A model generated the notes under the pieces. The model was not told the origin of the DNA. It saw only the letters and a list, made by a program, of their open reading frames with translations, and ran no database searches. The position numbers and the translations under genes were made by a program. Positions 22,085 to 33,768 of a stretch of 64,000 nt of DNA are shown here, one piece after another. Source of the stretch: Bactrocera neohumeralis (taxonomy: Eukaryota; Arthropoda; Insecta; Diptera; Tephritidae); contig NC_065922.1 in NCBI RefSeq assembly GCF_024586455.1, positions 28,268,089 through 28,332,088 on the forward strand, given 5' to 3'. Numbering within the stretch: the first letter of the stretch is position 1; each line of letters begins with the position of its first letter.

Positions 22085-22675
22085 GCAAATATGGGTGTTC
22101 CATATACGGAATCTAGGGTCCGACGTGGAAATCTGTCAAATGTCTTCCTTCAGAGTTTGGATTTGGATCTCACTTATTTCCATGCATTTTAGCACAAGTA
22201 TGTTGGTTCCATATTCCATATATAGGACTAGGGTCCGACGTGGAAGTTCTGTCCACAGGAAAGAACTAATATTTTGGATTTTAAATCGATTTAGAATGAG
22301 GTATTCTCCCCGGCTTCATTGGATTTGGCAATGAGATCTAATTTATTTTCACAAACTTGAGCACAAATATGGGCATTCCTTATATGGATCCAGCGTGGAA
22401 ATTCATCAAATGTGCTCCTTCAGAGTTTGGGTCTGGTTCACAATTATTTCCACACACTTTAGCGGAAGTAGGAGGGTCCCATATTCCGTATATAGGACTA
22501 GGGTCCGCAGTGGAAATTCTGTCCTCAGGAAGGAGCAAATATTTTGGATTGTAGAATGAGGTATTCCCTTCGGTTCCGTTAGATTTTGGGTGTGGATCTA
22601 CTTCATTTCACATACTTGTGCACAAATGTGTGATTTTCATAAACGGAATCCAGGGTTCGACGTAGTAAACACTTT
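22085..22675. repeat. alternating two-module tandem repeat, ~260-278-bp period
   Basis: Module A (ATGGGTGTTCCATATACGGA ... GGTCCGACGTGGAAATC ... CCTTCAGAGTTTGG) starts at about 22093, 22371 and, truncated, 22631. Module B (CCATATTCCATATATAGGAC, then TAGGGTCCGACGTGGAAG ... GAATGAGGTATTC) starts at about 22208 and 22474. A and B share the GGTCCGACGTGGAAAT core, so B probably arose from A and the pair was then duplicated. The order is A-B-A-B-A(partial). There is no coding function; open frames within it are accidental. Confidence 0.88.
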
Positions 22676-23689
22676 TTTGAACCTGAAGATCAGTATATTG
22701 GCTTAGTTTTTTTAAGGACAAAATGGCATACGATCAACTATACGTATAAACCAATACCTGTTCTACCAACTTGTAAAATTTTCTACAGGGTATGAACCCA
22801 TCAATTCCGTTATACATATATGCGGATGTGCTGCGGTTGGCCATGTATCACATCCTAAAAATGGCACGTACCAACACACAACATTACACCTATCACATCG
22901 CACCGCAACGCAACGCAACACAAATACAAATACCATGGCAACAACAACAACACCGCCACAGCGGGAATCAAACATTTTTTGCTTGCGTATTTCTGGTTAT
23001 TTGCTCGCCTCGATGTGACATTTCTGCCATACATTGTACACCATTTTCCTTTCGTTTTTACGTTACGTTCATGTTGTTGGTGTTGTTGTTGTTGTCCGCG
23101 TTCGTGCAAGCGCCATTGCAGTGAACCGTAATTCGTACGTGACTTTTTACACTGCAATATTTCTTTAGCCCCCAAGAGTGAATTTGCAGTCGGGCATTGT
23201 AGCGATCTCTCTGGATTTAGTGGGTGTATATATGTATATGTACATAGGTATTATGTGCATAGGATATGCACGTGGACGTAATGTTCACCAGCGGCACTCG
23301 GTTATAGCAACACTGTGTTATTTAAATGACATATTTCAAATTTTTTGATTTAATATTTTGTTTCATAATTTAGAGCTTTTTCTAAGGCAACTCAACTGAA
23401 TATGAATATAGGAGTATCTAGGATACTTATCTGATTAGTATGCATGAAAATTGGTGTCATCTACGAGAAACATGTATATCCGTATAAGTAAAGAATTGGA
23501 TTTGATATGAATTTTTAAAGTTCAATCTGCGCTGACATTTTTGTCAAGATAATTTCTCACATTTTTTTACAAAAACAATTTTAAAGTAATGAACTTATTG
23601 AAAATATATACTTTTTCTAATAAGTGCAGTTCTAGAAACTTGGTAAACCGGGCCGAAAGGTAAGATATAAGGTAACTTATAGGAGAATT
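22676..23689. other. non-coding stretch
   Basis: A CA/GTT-rich block at 22790-23120 with overlapping, uninformative open frames on both strands, followed by AT-rich sequence. Nothing recognised. Confidence 0.5.
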
Positions 23690-24165
23690 ATATAAGCAAT
23701 AACTAGATTCTCAGGAGTTAAAAATCATCTGGGTGCCCAGTAAAAATAGGAATAGAGAGAAATGTAAATAGAGGGAGCAGCTGAGAATACAATTTCCCAT
23801 ACATCTCCTTCAAAGGTTAATTGAAGCAATGGACCCTAGAAGAAAATCTCGGGTCTTGGAACACTAGCAACACCGCTTACCGAAAAGTTACTTTGAGGTA
23901 TTATGGGTTGATGGTGAGCACACCAAAAGCTTCTACTTCCAGGCAAAAGAGAATTTAGAAATATTGTAGGGGACATCACAGCGCACCTATCCTTAAAATG
24001 TCACCTTCAGAAAACTAGAAAAGTGGATTCGGCGAAAAGTAGAGCATGCGCGGAAGATAATAACCCGCTGCAACATTATCTATGCGGATGAGGCGGGAAG
24101 TATTACGCGGTTACCAAATAAGAGACATTGGGCCACTGGTGTAGGAAATACTCAGGGTTTTTATT
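23690..24165 (+). mobile_element. RNase-H-bearing non-LTR retrotransposon 3' fragment
   Basis: An IIWVPSK-like RNase H segment at about 23725 is followed at 23945-24065 by sequence that aligns with 16160-16270 (AAAAGAGAATTTAGAAATAT; CTTAAAATGTCACCTTCAGA; GTGGATTCGGCG). It is therefore a second copy of the same LINE family. It is stop-rich and frame-shifted, and ends near 24165 with a GGGTTTTTATTAAAT segment parallel to 16375-16390. Confidence 0.65.
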
Positions 24166-24337
24166 AAATTCAATGAATTGATGAAGAGTACTTACTTTGA
24201 ATAGCACACAGTAGCACAATGGTCTTAACGATGACTAAGTGCGGGCGCTTGCGGTCTAGCGCTCCTAAAATATATGGAATCATGGAAATTCTACTTAAGA
24301 AATTGAATAGGATATAACAAAGATCAGCTAGTACTTT

Positions 24338-25695
24338 GCGGCATTCCTCATGCCGTGCCGTGACAATTGGCCACAACACGTGCGGATTGGAATAGATACC
24401 GAAAGTAGAAGAGAGAAGCAAGACGCATTTGCAGAAAAACAGAGAGAGGCGGAAATGCACGAGTATGGGAAGCTTGACAACCTGGCCGACAGGAGTTATG
24501 CCCGAAAAATCTACGAAAAGAAGCGACGACTAACAGAATAAACAGATGAAGACCGGAGCATATTCTTGTAGAACTTCCAGAGGTGATCTAGTCTGGAGAA
24601 AGCATTCCATAACATTTGAATTAAGGCACTGCCTATCCACAAAAAGCATAACAACACTGCAGAACGTATTGTGTTAAAGAGTAAAGCCTAAAAACTGACT
24701 GGACAGTGCATGAAAGTCAACAACTGACCAAATATTCACCATGTGCCAAATCTTGAAAAAATACCCGTAAAAAGAGGATCGCAACACACCACCTCCTCGT
24801 CGATTTCAAAGCTCCTTTTGACAGCATGAAAGCGAGCTGCTAAAGGCATGTCTGAATTTGGTATCGCCGCAAAAATAATACGGCTGTGTAAACTGACGTT
24901 GAGCAATCCATAAAAAGGACATCTGCGAGATCCAAACGAGGTTTCTGCGCCAACTGCAATATACTTCTGGGAACATAAGAGCTGTAGACCTTAACATATA
25001 AAGAGTGTACAACTGCTAGCGTACGCCGATGACATCGATATCATTAGCCATGACAACCACGCTGTTAGTTCTGCTTTCTCCAGGTTGACGAAAGGGTAAG
25101 ACGAAATATCTTCTGTAATCAAACAGTTCTCGCGCGACTTGGCTCTCACGTCACTGTTGACAGTCATAACTTCGAAATAGTAGATAATTTCGTCTATCTT
25201 GGAACCAACATTAACACCAACGCAGAATAACTCTTGCCAACAGGTTCGAATTCGGCCTGAGTAGGCAATTGAGAAGTAAAGTCCTCTCTCGACGAACAAA
25301 GACCAAATTCTACAAATCATTCATCATCTCCGACCTGCTATATGGTTCAGAAGCACGGACGATGACAATATCTGATGAGTCGGCGTTAGATGAGTGTTCA
25401 AAGTAAAGGTTCTGCAGAAGATTTATGGTCCTTTGCGCATTGGCAACGGCAAATACCGCAGTCGATGGAAAGATGAGCTGCACGCCCTTAGCTCTGAGAG
25501 TATTCGACCCCGGGGAAAGCAGAGGAAGAGGAAGACCTCCACTCCGTTGGAAAGACTAGGTGGAGAAGGACCTGACTACACTTAGAATCTTCAATTAGCG
25601 CCAAACAGCGAAACGGAAGATCGACTGGCGCTCTGTTGTAAACTCGGCTATAACCGTGTAAGTGGTGACTACGCCAATAAAGTAGAAGAAGATAA
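24338..25695 (+). mobile_element. RTE-like retrotransposon copy (linker, partial RT, C-terminus, 3' tail)
   Basis: From about 24363 the sequence matches the endonuclease-RT linker of the 34.8 kb copy (GACAATTGGCCACAACAC ... GATAGATACCGAAAGTAGAA; then a CGACGACTAACAGAA segment). A CAACAACTGACCAAATATTC segment (fingers) lies at about 24717. VQLLAYADDIDIIS with the catalytic YADD is read at about 25005-25050, and the C-terminal RIGNGKYRSRWKDELHALSSE region at about 25438-25510. The 3' end (ACTCGGCTATAACC ... ACGCCAATAAAG followed by AGAAGAAGATA) matches 36625-36680. A simple trinucleotide tail is typical of RTE elements. Every domain is broken by frameshifts and deletions. Confidence 0.88.
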
Positions 25696-26624
25696 GTAGC
25701 CCCTTAGCTGCACAAGATTGGCGACACACTATTATAAATTTCTTTGCTTCGAACTGTCATTTCATCTCACGAATTTGGTGATTTTTAGCAAAATTCAAGG
25801 AAAACTTTAAATAATTCACGCTACATACACTTTATACTATATACATATGTATGTACATAATATTATATTGTACATGAAACCCCGTTTTCATGTACTTTTT
25901 TCTCCACAGTTAAGCTTTCTTTATGGTGAATTTTAACAGTTTTCCCTCTACTCGAATTGTCATATTTGATTTCTGATTTTTTGTAGCTTTCACATACACA
26001 CAATACTCTGTGAAAAAGAACTTATTACCCAGCAAAGGGGGCGCCGATATTTGTGAGTTTGTCATTTTCGTTGTTTTGTACTCTTTTTTTTGGCAGTGTT
26101 CTTTTAGCGGTTTTTGTCTTCTTTTATGCAGAAAGTAACAAAGGTATATATTTATGTATGTATGGGCGTGTATCTTTGACGTTGTGGTTAACATTACATT
26201 GGTGTCCTTGGCAAACGAAAAGGCTGCTCTAATTTATGACAAACGTAAGCGTGGCAAGCCGCCGGGATTTTATTTTATTTTACACCCAATATAAAAGTGA
26301 ATTATGAACTGGGGACACATGTAAGTCAGGTATAAGACAAACGTATAGTATAGGCACACACACAAATTATAAAATATATATAAAGAAAAACATATTGCAA
26401 AAACATTAGCGATAGGTGTGAGTTGTATTTTATGACAAAGTGAATATCAAAAAATATAACAAAACATAACTTTAACATACATATGTATATGGTAAAAAGT
26501 GAGACCTTTATTTTTTCGAATTTACAGTTAAATACCAAGGCAATATATCAACCAATCATTTAGCACCAATTGGTTCCATTCCCTTCATTCTTCGTAAGCT
26601 TATTGATCATTATGGAATACCCGG
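25696..26624. other. AT-rich spacer, nothing recognised
   Basis: A TACATATGTATGTACATAA run lies at about 25840-25859. Open frames at 25910-26194 and 26326-26538 on the minus strand are low-complexity. An ATACCCGGTGGAATCATCGG stretch at about 26613 leads into the next mariner. Confidence 0.5.
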
Positions 26625-27136
26625 TGGAATCATCGGTCCATATTTCTTCAAAAATTATGAGAACGTACCCGTCTATTGCGACCGTTATCGCGCCACGATA
26701 ACCGACTATTTAATGCCTGAAACTGAAGCTCGTGATCTCGACGACATTTTGCTTCAACAAAACAGCGCCACTACACAGACATCGCATCAATCTTTAGAGA
26801 ACACTTCGATGAGCAGATAATTTCATGTTTTATGCCGGTCGCCTAGATAGTGTGATAGCACACCGCTAGACTTTTTCCTGTTAGGATATGTAAAGTCTAA
26901 AGTCTATGCGGACAACCCCGCTTCGATTCAGTCCTTGGAGCAAAACATCACACCTATCATTCGCTTAAATTAACCATCTGAGACGCAGCCGCGGAAAACA
27001 TTTCAAAGAGATAGTCTTCAAAAATTAAGTGCCGAAGAATATTCTTTGAATAATAATAAACATTCCCCATTAAATATAAAGTTTCTGTGATGTTTCTTTA
27101 AAAAAGTAAGGAATTTAAAAATGGATCACCCTTATA
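26625..27136 (+). mobile_element. DD41D mariner fragment, second subfamily
   Basis: An open stretch reads GGIIGPYFFKNYENVPVYCD and RYRATITDYLMPETEARDLDDILLQQNSATTQT (26619-26790). The position of the second catalytic Asp (QQD) is Asn (QQN). After a deletion and frame changes, TPLDFFL-like and GYVKSKVYADNPASIQSLEQNIT-like sequence is seen at about 26865-26960, followed by a degenerate C-terminus. The 3' end GGATCACCCTTAT (about 27123-27135) is shared with the 30.9 kb copy (GGATCACCCTTAATA), so this is probably the terminal repeat. N-terminus and first Asp are missing. Confidence 0.85.
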
Positions 27137-27354
27137 TTCAAAGTTTTTTTTGAATCTCATAACTTTGCTTTCCTTCGTAGTTTATACTTAGCATCAAATT
27201 TGACCCAGACTAGTTACCGAATAATACTTAACGATTCGGGTTTCGATATGATCTTGAATCTATAGGAGCCTAAAAATTTTAAACGTCACAAGATTATGTA
27301 AAAAGTAATAGTAAGACTAAAAGTATTTCAAATTGACGACAATTATATCATATA
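27137..27354. other. short AT-rich spacer with possible solo mariner end
   Basis: A CATCAAATTTGACCCAGACT stretch at 27194 resembles TGATCAAATTTGAACCAGAC at 3995, which lies at the end of a mariner remnant. It may be an isolated terminal repeat. No other feature was seen. Confidence 0.35.
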
Positions 27355-27795
27355 TAATAACAATAACTCTTGCCAACAGCTGCTACTTTGGACTGTGTCG
27401 ACAATTGAAAAGTAAAGTCCTTTCTCGATGAACAAAGATGAAACTCTACAAGTATTTCATCATTCCTGTTCTGCTATATGATGCGGAGGCATGGGCAATG
27501 ACATCATCTGATGAGTTGGCCTTAGAAGTGTTCGAGAGAAAGGTTCTCCAGAAACTGCGCATTGGCAACCACGAGTATCGCAGTCGATGGAACGGTGAGC
27601 TGTACGAGATGTACGGCGACATTGGCATATGTAGGTCAGCGAATGAAGAGACAGCGGCTGCGCTAGTTAGGTCAAATTGTTCGGATAGACGAGAACGCTT
27701 CAGTTTTTAAGGTTTTCGATTCAAAAACCGTCGGTAGAAGCAGAGGAAGACCTTCACTGCGTTGGAGAGATAAGGCGGAGAAGAACCTTCTCCCA
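27355..27795 (+). mobile_element. RTE-like retrotransposon C-terminal fragment
   Basis: An open frame at 27438-27710 reads KLYKYFIIPVLLYDAEAWAM and SSDELALEVFERKVLQKLRIGNHEYRSRWNGELYEMYGDIGI. Upstream, LANSCYFGLCRQLKSKVLS-like sequence is present in another frame (27365-27425). This is the thumb/C-terminal part of the family (typical R..L..KLTLYKTLI.PVL.YGAE.W.....DE..L..FERKVLR..). The remainder to about 27790 matches GRSRGRPSLRWRDKAEKNL, the end of the protein, after a frameshift. The 3' tail is not visible. Confidence 0.87.
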
Positions 27796-28690
27796 TTACT
27801 TTTCAATATTTTTGAGTTATTTTGGAAAAATTTAATGAATGTAATTGCTTAGAGTAACGGATATATACCATATGAAAAAAAAAACAATTCATTTTCTATT
27901 TTGAATTGAAGACTAAATTCCAACCCAACAAACTTCGCTTAAAATCTCTTCAAGCACTTTCGAGAGTCAACAAATGTGCGAACAAGCATATTTGCCACAA
28001 CACATGTACGTACACTCACACATACGCACGCAAGTCATCTTCACGCCTATATGCATGTAAATTTGCTGCATATTAAACTTTTCACATTAAATGAATGAGT
28101 ACCAAATTCATGGCAAAAATTTGCATAAAGCCGGTAGCTTCTGCTGTGACCCCCGCAATTTTGTGCACACGACGAACAGGAGGACGTATGCATGTGTTAT
28201 TGTATACTTAAATGTGTGTGTGTGTGTGTTGCATATCCTTTGCTGTTTCACCATTTTATGTTTGCACTACCTAATCGCCGGTACACATCTTAATACGCAC
28301 ACTTGCCTACACACACACATACAAAACGTACTCGAACACACATTTTGCAAGCACTGTTGTGCCGTGCGAAAGCAACTTTGCCAGACCACACTAATCGCCG
28401 ACAGAATTTGTTGTATTATTTTCATTATTTTTTCCCTCAACCATGTGTTTGTTGTAGTGATAGAGCGCTAAAGGCTGATGTGAGCGGAGGTCTGCTTGAA
28501 AATTGCAACATTTCTTGCTCGTCTCTAAGCCTACAAATTGTTGTGATAACATAATTTCCATTTAACCGACAAAGTAGCTACCATTTTATGGTTCTAATAC
28601 TCCTACGAAATTCAAATTTCGGTTCCACCACAAGCAAAATGAGTGTGTACACTGGAAAATATTTAGAGTATGAATTAAAAAGAAAAATAA
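27796..28690. other. non-coding stretch with CA/TG runs
   Basis: TG run at about 28216-28230 and CACACA runs at 28309-28320. The open frame at 28091-28471 is Cys/His/Leu-rich translation of such sequence. No real gene supported. Confidence 0.55.
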
Positions 28691-28698
28691 ATTATTCA

Positions 28699-28905
28699 TT
28701 TGAACCGTTTGAATTGTCACAATCTGTCTCTCTTTCTTTCTCCCTCCCTCTTTTTCTCTTTCTCTCTCAGTTCTTCAAGAGAATACTATAAAGTTTTGTA
28801 GTGATCCCATACAGTTTTGTAAAGTGCTTTGAATCGTTTGAGTTGTCACAATCTCTCTTTCTCTCTCACACAAGCTGTTTCTTTCTATTTTTCAGTTCTT
28901 TAATG
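28699..28905. repeat. 129-bp tandem duplication with pyrimidine tract
   Basis: TTTGAACCGTTTGAATTGTC at 28699 is repeated as TTTGAATCGTTTGAGTTGTC at 28828. Each copy is followed by ACAATCT, a long TCTCTCTTTCTTTC-type tract, and a TCAGTTCTT end (about 28768 and about 28892). The second copy is incomplete because the array stops. Each tract plus CAG resembles a splice acceptor, but no open frame follows. Confidence 0.75.
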
Positions 28906-29997
28906 TGAAGTCCATAAATTCCGGTAGGGAATTTTTTTACAGGAACCTCTTAAAGCGGTTTAGTTGATCCATTTATTTGTCCAAGAATTTTTTTTCGCCG
29001 GATTTGACACCTATCACGAATTAATTAATCTCTTATCCCACTAATAGAGGGCTCTGAAAAAAATATACCGAAATTCTTCCCCCTAAAACAAAAAACAATT
29101 TTGTAGGTCTCGGCAAATACAATGTGGAAAGAAGTCTAAGTTGCTTGAAACGTGTAGAATCTTTTGTTCGATTTCAGTCTATACTTATGTACAATATTGA
29201 AGTTGACACTTTCCAGCCCCTCACAACATACCAACTGAATTGCAAATCTGAATTAACCAATATGCTCTAAGTAAGGGTTACAGTCAGAAAAACTAATGAT
29301 ATTATAAGAAACATCAATACCTTTCACTTTACAATAAAATATTCTCATATATTATTCATTGGAAATATTATATTGAGTGAAGAAAATAGAAGTTACGGTG
29401 AAGATTATAAAATCCGATAATAGTATAATATAGACTATTTGAGGTATTATCGTTGGTTTGTTACTACATTTCCTATGAGGAATTCATTTTTACATTTTAA
29501 TCAATGAAGATTTTTCTGGAAAAAATGTTCAGAGTTCAGATTAGAGATCAATTATCTTATCTCAGCAATGAGAACTTAAATCTGGTTGATATCGCCGAAA
29601 GAAGAGTCTTTTGGTAACAGAATATTACTCCATACCATGAACTCTATAGTTTCGCTGGGAGAAGCATTTTGAATACAATGTCCTGAAAATTATTGCGTTC
29701 TACTGCACCACCTTGGTGGTTCGATAGCTCAGCGAATTTGTATGATTGAATACTATTTCTTTTGTATATCGTGATATACGCTTTAAAATAATTTTAAATA
29801 AACTCTCACTACAACAATTCTATGATACATGTTAAAATCTACTGAGACAGTTGCCTTATAATTCACGGCAAAGGAAAGAAAAAATAGATTCCAAATGGAC
29901 ATGAGTAATAGGATGTTGCAGATATGGGCAACATTAAAGGATACTTCAAATCTGATAATCACGAATAATATGTATGTATACGAAGAAAAAAGTTTCA
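28906..29997. other. AT-rich spacer, nothing recognised
   Basis: Stop-rich in all frames. No transposase or reverse transcriptase motif and no repeat copy were recognised. Confidence 0.5.
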
Positions 29998-30560
29998 ATA
30001 TAGTCTGATCAAATTTTACGTGAACTTTTTGCCTTTATTATTGAAATAATAAAATAGGTTTCTGAGTTAATACAAGTATGCCAACGCTTAATCCATTTTT
30101 TCAAACACTTGTAGTAAATCTCGGCTGGGATGAATTTCATTTTGAATTTGGGTTATTTCGGTTTCGGTTCATTTTTAGAGTAACATGCGCTACATTTTTG
30201 AACAGTTCCGATGATAAATTCATAAACTTTTAGGTTGCCGGTTTAGTACAAGTCTCACCAGCAGTAAGAATGCGTTACATACACATTACTACATTGCTAA
30301 ATTGTGAAGCATTTTTTGCGACCTCTACACAACTTCGATTTTCAAAAAAGATTCAGGTCTTTTGGTACGAGTTTAACATCGACAAGCTTCATACCCAAAA
30401 CACTAACCAAAGTATGTTGAGGCGATCCATAAGAGATGTTCAAGATCCCCTGCTATTTTACAGCTGTCAAAACAACGATTTTCAAGCACTGTTTGATTAG
30501 CTGTTTCGATGTTATCGGCATTAACAGATGTGGATGAACGACTCGCACGAGGCAAGTTTT
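29998..30560 (-). mobile_element. mariner-like element remnant, internally deleted
   Basis: On the minus strand, RASRSSTSVNADNIETANQT and VLENRCFDSCKIAGDLEHLL are read at 30430-30560. Then ISYGSPQHTLVSVLGMKLVDVKLVPKDLNLF is read at about 30340-30440, a well-preserved second DNA-binding domain. An AGETCTK-like remnant of the first catalytic block lies at about 30255. A large deletion removes the core. The C-terminus FIPAEIYYKCLKKWIKRWHTCINSE at about 30055-30125 is the family-typical ending. The TCTGATCAAATTTTACGTGA stretch at 30004 may be the terminal repeat. Its 5' end stops abruptly against a plus-strand DD41D fragment. Confidence 0.88.
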
Positions 30561-30928
30561 TAATTTCACGTTTTGGGCCGGTCGATTGGCCACCAAGATC
30601 GTGTGATATCACGCCTTTAGACTTTTTTCTGTGGGGTTATGTTAAGTCTAAAGTCTATGCGGACAATCCCGCTTCGGTTCAGGCCTTGGGGCACAACATC
30701 ACGTGTGTCTTTCGCCAGTTAGAAATGCTCGAATGAGTCATCGAAAATTGGACTCAAATGATGAACCATCTGAGATGTAGCCGCAGCCAACAGTTGAAAA
30801 AGATAATCTTTAAAAAATAAATGCCAAAGAATTTTCTTTCGAATGATAATAAAAATTCCTCATTTAGTTTGACGTTTCTGTGTTTTTTCTTGACAAAAGT
30901 AGGGAACCTCGATATGGATCACCCTTAA
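30558..30928 (+). mobile_element. DD41D mariner C-terminal fragment, second subfamily
   Basis: An open stretch reads FLISRFGPVDWPPRSCDITPLDFFLWGYVKSKVYADNPASVQALGHNITCVFRQLEMLE, stop, VIENWTQMMNHLRCSRSQQLKKIIFKK, stop at about 30821. The third catalytic Asp (PLDFF) is present. First and second Asp are absent because the element is truncated at about 30558. The 3' end GGATCACCCTTAATA matches 27123-27136. Coding sequence is unusually well preserved for this window (one stop), so this subfamily may have been active more recently than the others. Confidence 0.9.
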
Positions 30929-33034
30929 TAAGCTTAGTTGTCACTTTTTCTATATATAGAACTCAGTTTCATCTCCTTATGGAAGGCCGCAATGGGTTTT
31001 AAGCACTTAGCTAAAACTGTGGTCCTGTGAATTTGCCACAACAAAGTCCCGGATATCCCTTCTCTTAACTTGCTTATTCTAAGCCGATACACCACAGTGG
31101 AACACTTCGTTAATATCTCCTGAAAATTTTCTATTTTTTAGAAGAGATCCTATGTGTTAAGAATTTTTATCCGTGTACTCGCTGCCACCTGCAACGTGCG
31201 ACTACTACGGCAGCAAACGCACAGGTACACCTTTTGCTTATTACACTTTATTGGACTCGGAGATAGAGACCACAAATTTCAACTAAAATAAAATGCACAA
31301 CAGGATTAACCGCAAATACCAACGTAAATACACTTGAAATGTGTAAGATAAATATGCATGTGCATGTGTGTGCGTGTGAGTAGATATATCTGGCTCGGTA
31401 AAATATTGGAAAAACCCTGAAGTAGAGAACTAACATGGAAAGTGGTGGACAAAAAGCCAGGATATGCTGGTGGGAGCTGGCACTCAAAAGGTCAAGTGTC
31501 CTACACGTGTATGCGTATGTGAGTGCAAGAGTGTGTGTGTGTTTAAACGCATGACGAACGATCTACGAGCGCGCATGTGAAAAAGTTGTGGCAACCATGA
31601 ACGTGCAACACATGCGTTGCTTTAGTGGTAAGGTGTATTAACGCTTACACACATTACCAACAAAGTGGAAAAGTTCCATTTTTATTACATTGTTAATACA
31701 CGAACACACACACTTGCAACATTTTTTTGCTCAAAGCTATACCTTTGAAATATATGCAACGATAAACCGAAGAGTTGTGTGGCACTTACGCTTTACCGTG
31801 TAGAGGTGATATGCTGCGGATAGTGGTGCTAGACGACGGGTGTGGCCAGTAAGCGGGTGTAATGTGTGGCAAAGTTTGTTGCAAAAGTAATTGTATAACC
31901 GCAAAAACCACCAAAGCCAAGTTTAACCACAACAAAAATAACAATAACAATGTTGAATGATGGCAACGATGATGCAACCGATATGCAGAGCAATAATGAA
32001 AACAACAACAACAACAATGCACACGGTTACAATAGTCAAGTGCTGCTCGTTGCATGTGTGTGGGTGTGTGTGTGGCAGGTGTTTGTTGTTTTGCCTCAAA
32101 CTGTCAAAAGTTTTGATGGACGTCATGAACAACAACAACAATAACATTATAACAAAAACAATAACAAAAACAAAAACAACAGCAACAACAAAACCAATAC
32201 TAACAACACCAAGCAGCACAAAATGTAAAACAACAACAATAATGTGCACCGGCAGCAAAAGTTACATAAACAACAACAACAATGTACAATATGCATGCAT
32301 GTTGCAACAACAGAAAATATGATCAACCATTAGAATACCAGCAGGACAGCAGTCAAGGACCATGCATGAGCACTCGTATTTAGATGCTGCGACATGACAA
32401 CGACGCCAACAACAACAACAACACAGCATGCATAACCATCGTGCATTCTGACAGCATGACACATGTGACAAAGCAACACATTTACATGCACAAATCGCAA
32501 CAAGTAAACAAACATAGCAAATGGTGAGTGTAAGTGTATGTGTGTATGTATTTGCATATCGCTAGGAACACAATTTAAATTTGCTGATGGATGCCCTAAC
32601 CAGAGGCGATGGCGCACATGCATAAATGCCGAAGGTTTGTGATGTGGCAAAGCAAAGCAAAGCACAGCAAAGCCACAGTCAGCCAGTTGCAGCGAGCGAG
32701 GCCGACGTCGAGACAAAGACAGCGCCCAAGTCCGGAACCAATGCGGCCGAAATGTTGCATATAAATGCATTTGGCAACAAACTAGGCAAAAGTAACCAGA
32801 AAAATATTTTACCATAATGCATTATCGCTTGGGGCACTTAGCATACAGTCGCCAACATAAATTGCAAAAACTACTTAATCACACACATACATGCTGCTAT
32901 AATAAATGTATATGTTTTGTGGCAAGAACCAATTCGAAATTATAATTTTTAAAAGAATTTAAGTGGAGACTTGATATAATATTTTCTGATAAAAAAAGGA
33001 AAGTTATGCAGTATATAGGAATTCTGAGAAGATA
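30929..33034. other. non-coding stretch with CAA-rich microsatellite block
   Basis: CA/TG-rich from 31300 to 31760. A dense CAA/AAC block lies at about 31925-32290, with smaller blocks to 32430. The open frames on both strands at 31786-32815 derive from this triplet repeat (poly-Val/Leu/Cys on one strand, poly-Asn/Thr on the other). No exon evidence. Confidence 0.6.
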
Positions 33035-33064
33035 CAGGGTTTGTCCGGAAAGTAATACGACTGA
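33035..33064 (+). repeat. left terminal inverted repeat of the 764-bp mariner
   Basis: About 30 bp beginning CAGGGTTTGTCCGG. It is preceded by the TA target duplication and is the inverse of 33769-33798 except for one indel and one substitution. Confidence 0.93.
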
Positions 33065-33768
33065 TTTTCTTCCGCCGCTACTGTACTTCGGAGCGTGCGT
33101 GTACCGACTGGATTCGGTAGAGGGCGTTCCTAGTTAACGAACGAGCAGCTGGTCAGTTGTCCCCGAGCACCTGGAGAGTCAGGACAAACATTTTCGCGCG
33201 ACGTGTTTCTGTGAGTGGTGCAAACCAAAAATGCAGCGTTCGTTAGAAAGAGGTGCGTGATTAAATTCTGTGTGAAACTCGGTAAATCTGCGACAGAGAC
33301 GCTTGATATGATCAAAATCCAAAGTGAAAACGATGCTCATTGTCTTTGACTTCAAAGGCATCGTCAATCATGAATTTGTTCCTACTGGACAAACCGTCAA
33401 CGTCAGGTTTTATGTGGAAGTCCTCAAGAGACTCAAACGAAGGGTCAATCGTGTCGCACAAGACATCGCTGCCGATAGGAAGTTACACCACAACAACGCC
33501 CAGGCTCACACCGCCTTTCTTGTAAACAGCTACCTAACCAAGGCCGACATCCCAACGCTTCCGCAGCCGCCCTTTTTTTGTTTCCTTGCCTGAAAAGACC
33601 GATGAAAGGCAAGCATTTTGAGACGACAGAGGGGATCCAAGCAGCATGCACCTCGGCTCTCAAGGCTATTCCGGAGAATGCCTTCCGTGACGCCTTGAAT
33701 GATTCGAAATCGCGCTGGCTGGGTTTTAAAGAATTGTAACGATTGGTTAAAAAAAATTTTTAAAACGA

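Noticed and set aside
24170..24460. A minus-strand 96-codon open frame
   Set aside because: Its right half lies over the beginning of the plus-strand RTE-like copy, whose linker sequence is clearly recognisable in the other direction.
29705..29740. A GGTGGTTCGATAGCTCAGCG stretch resembling part of a tRNA
   Set aside because: No acceptor stem, anticodon arm or T-arm could be folded around it; no tRNA gene was found in the window.
31786..32815. Long open frames on both strands with membrane-protein-like composition
   Set aside because: They are the two translations of a CAA/GTT triplet repeat. No start context, domain or splice signals support them.
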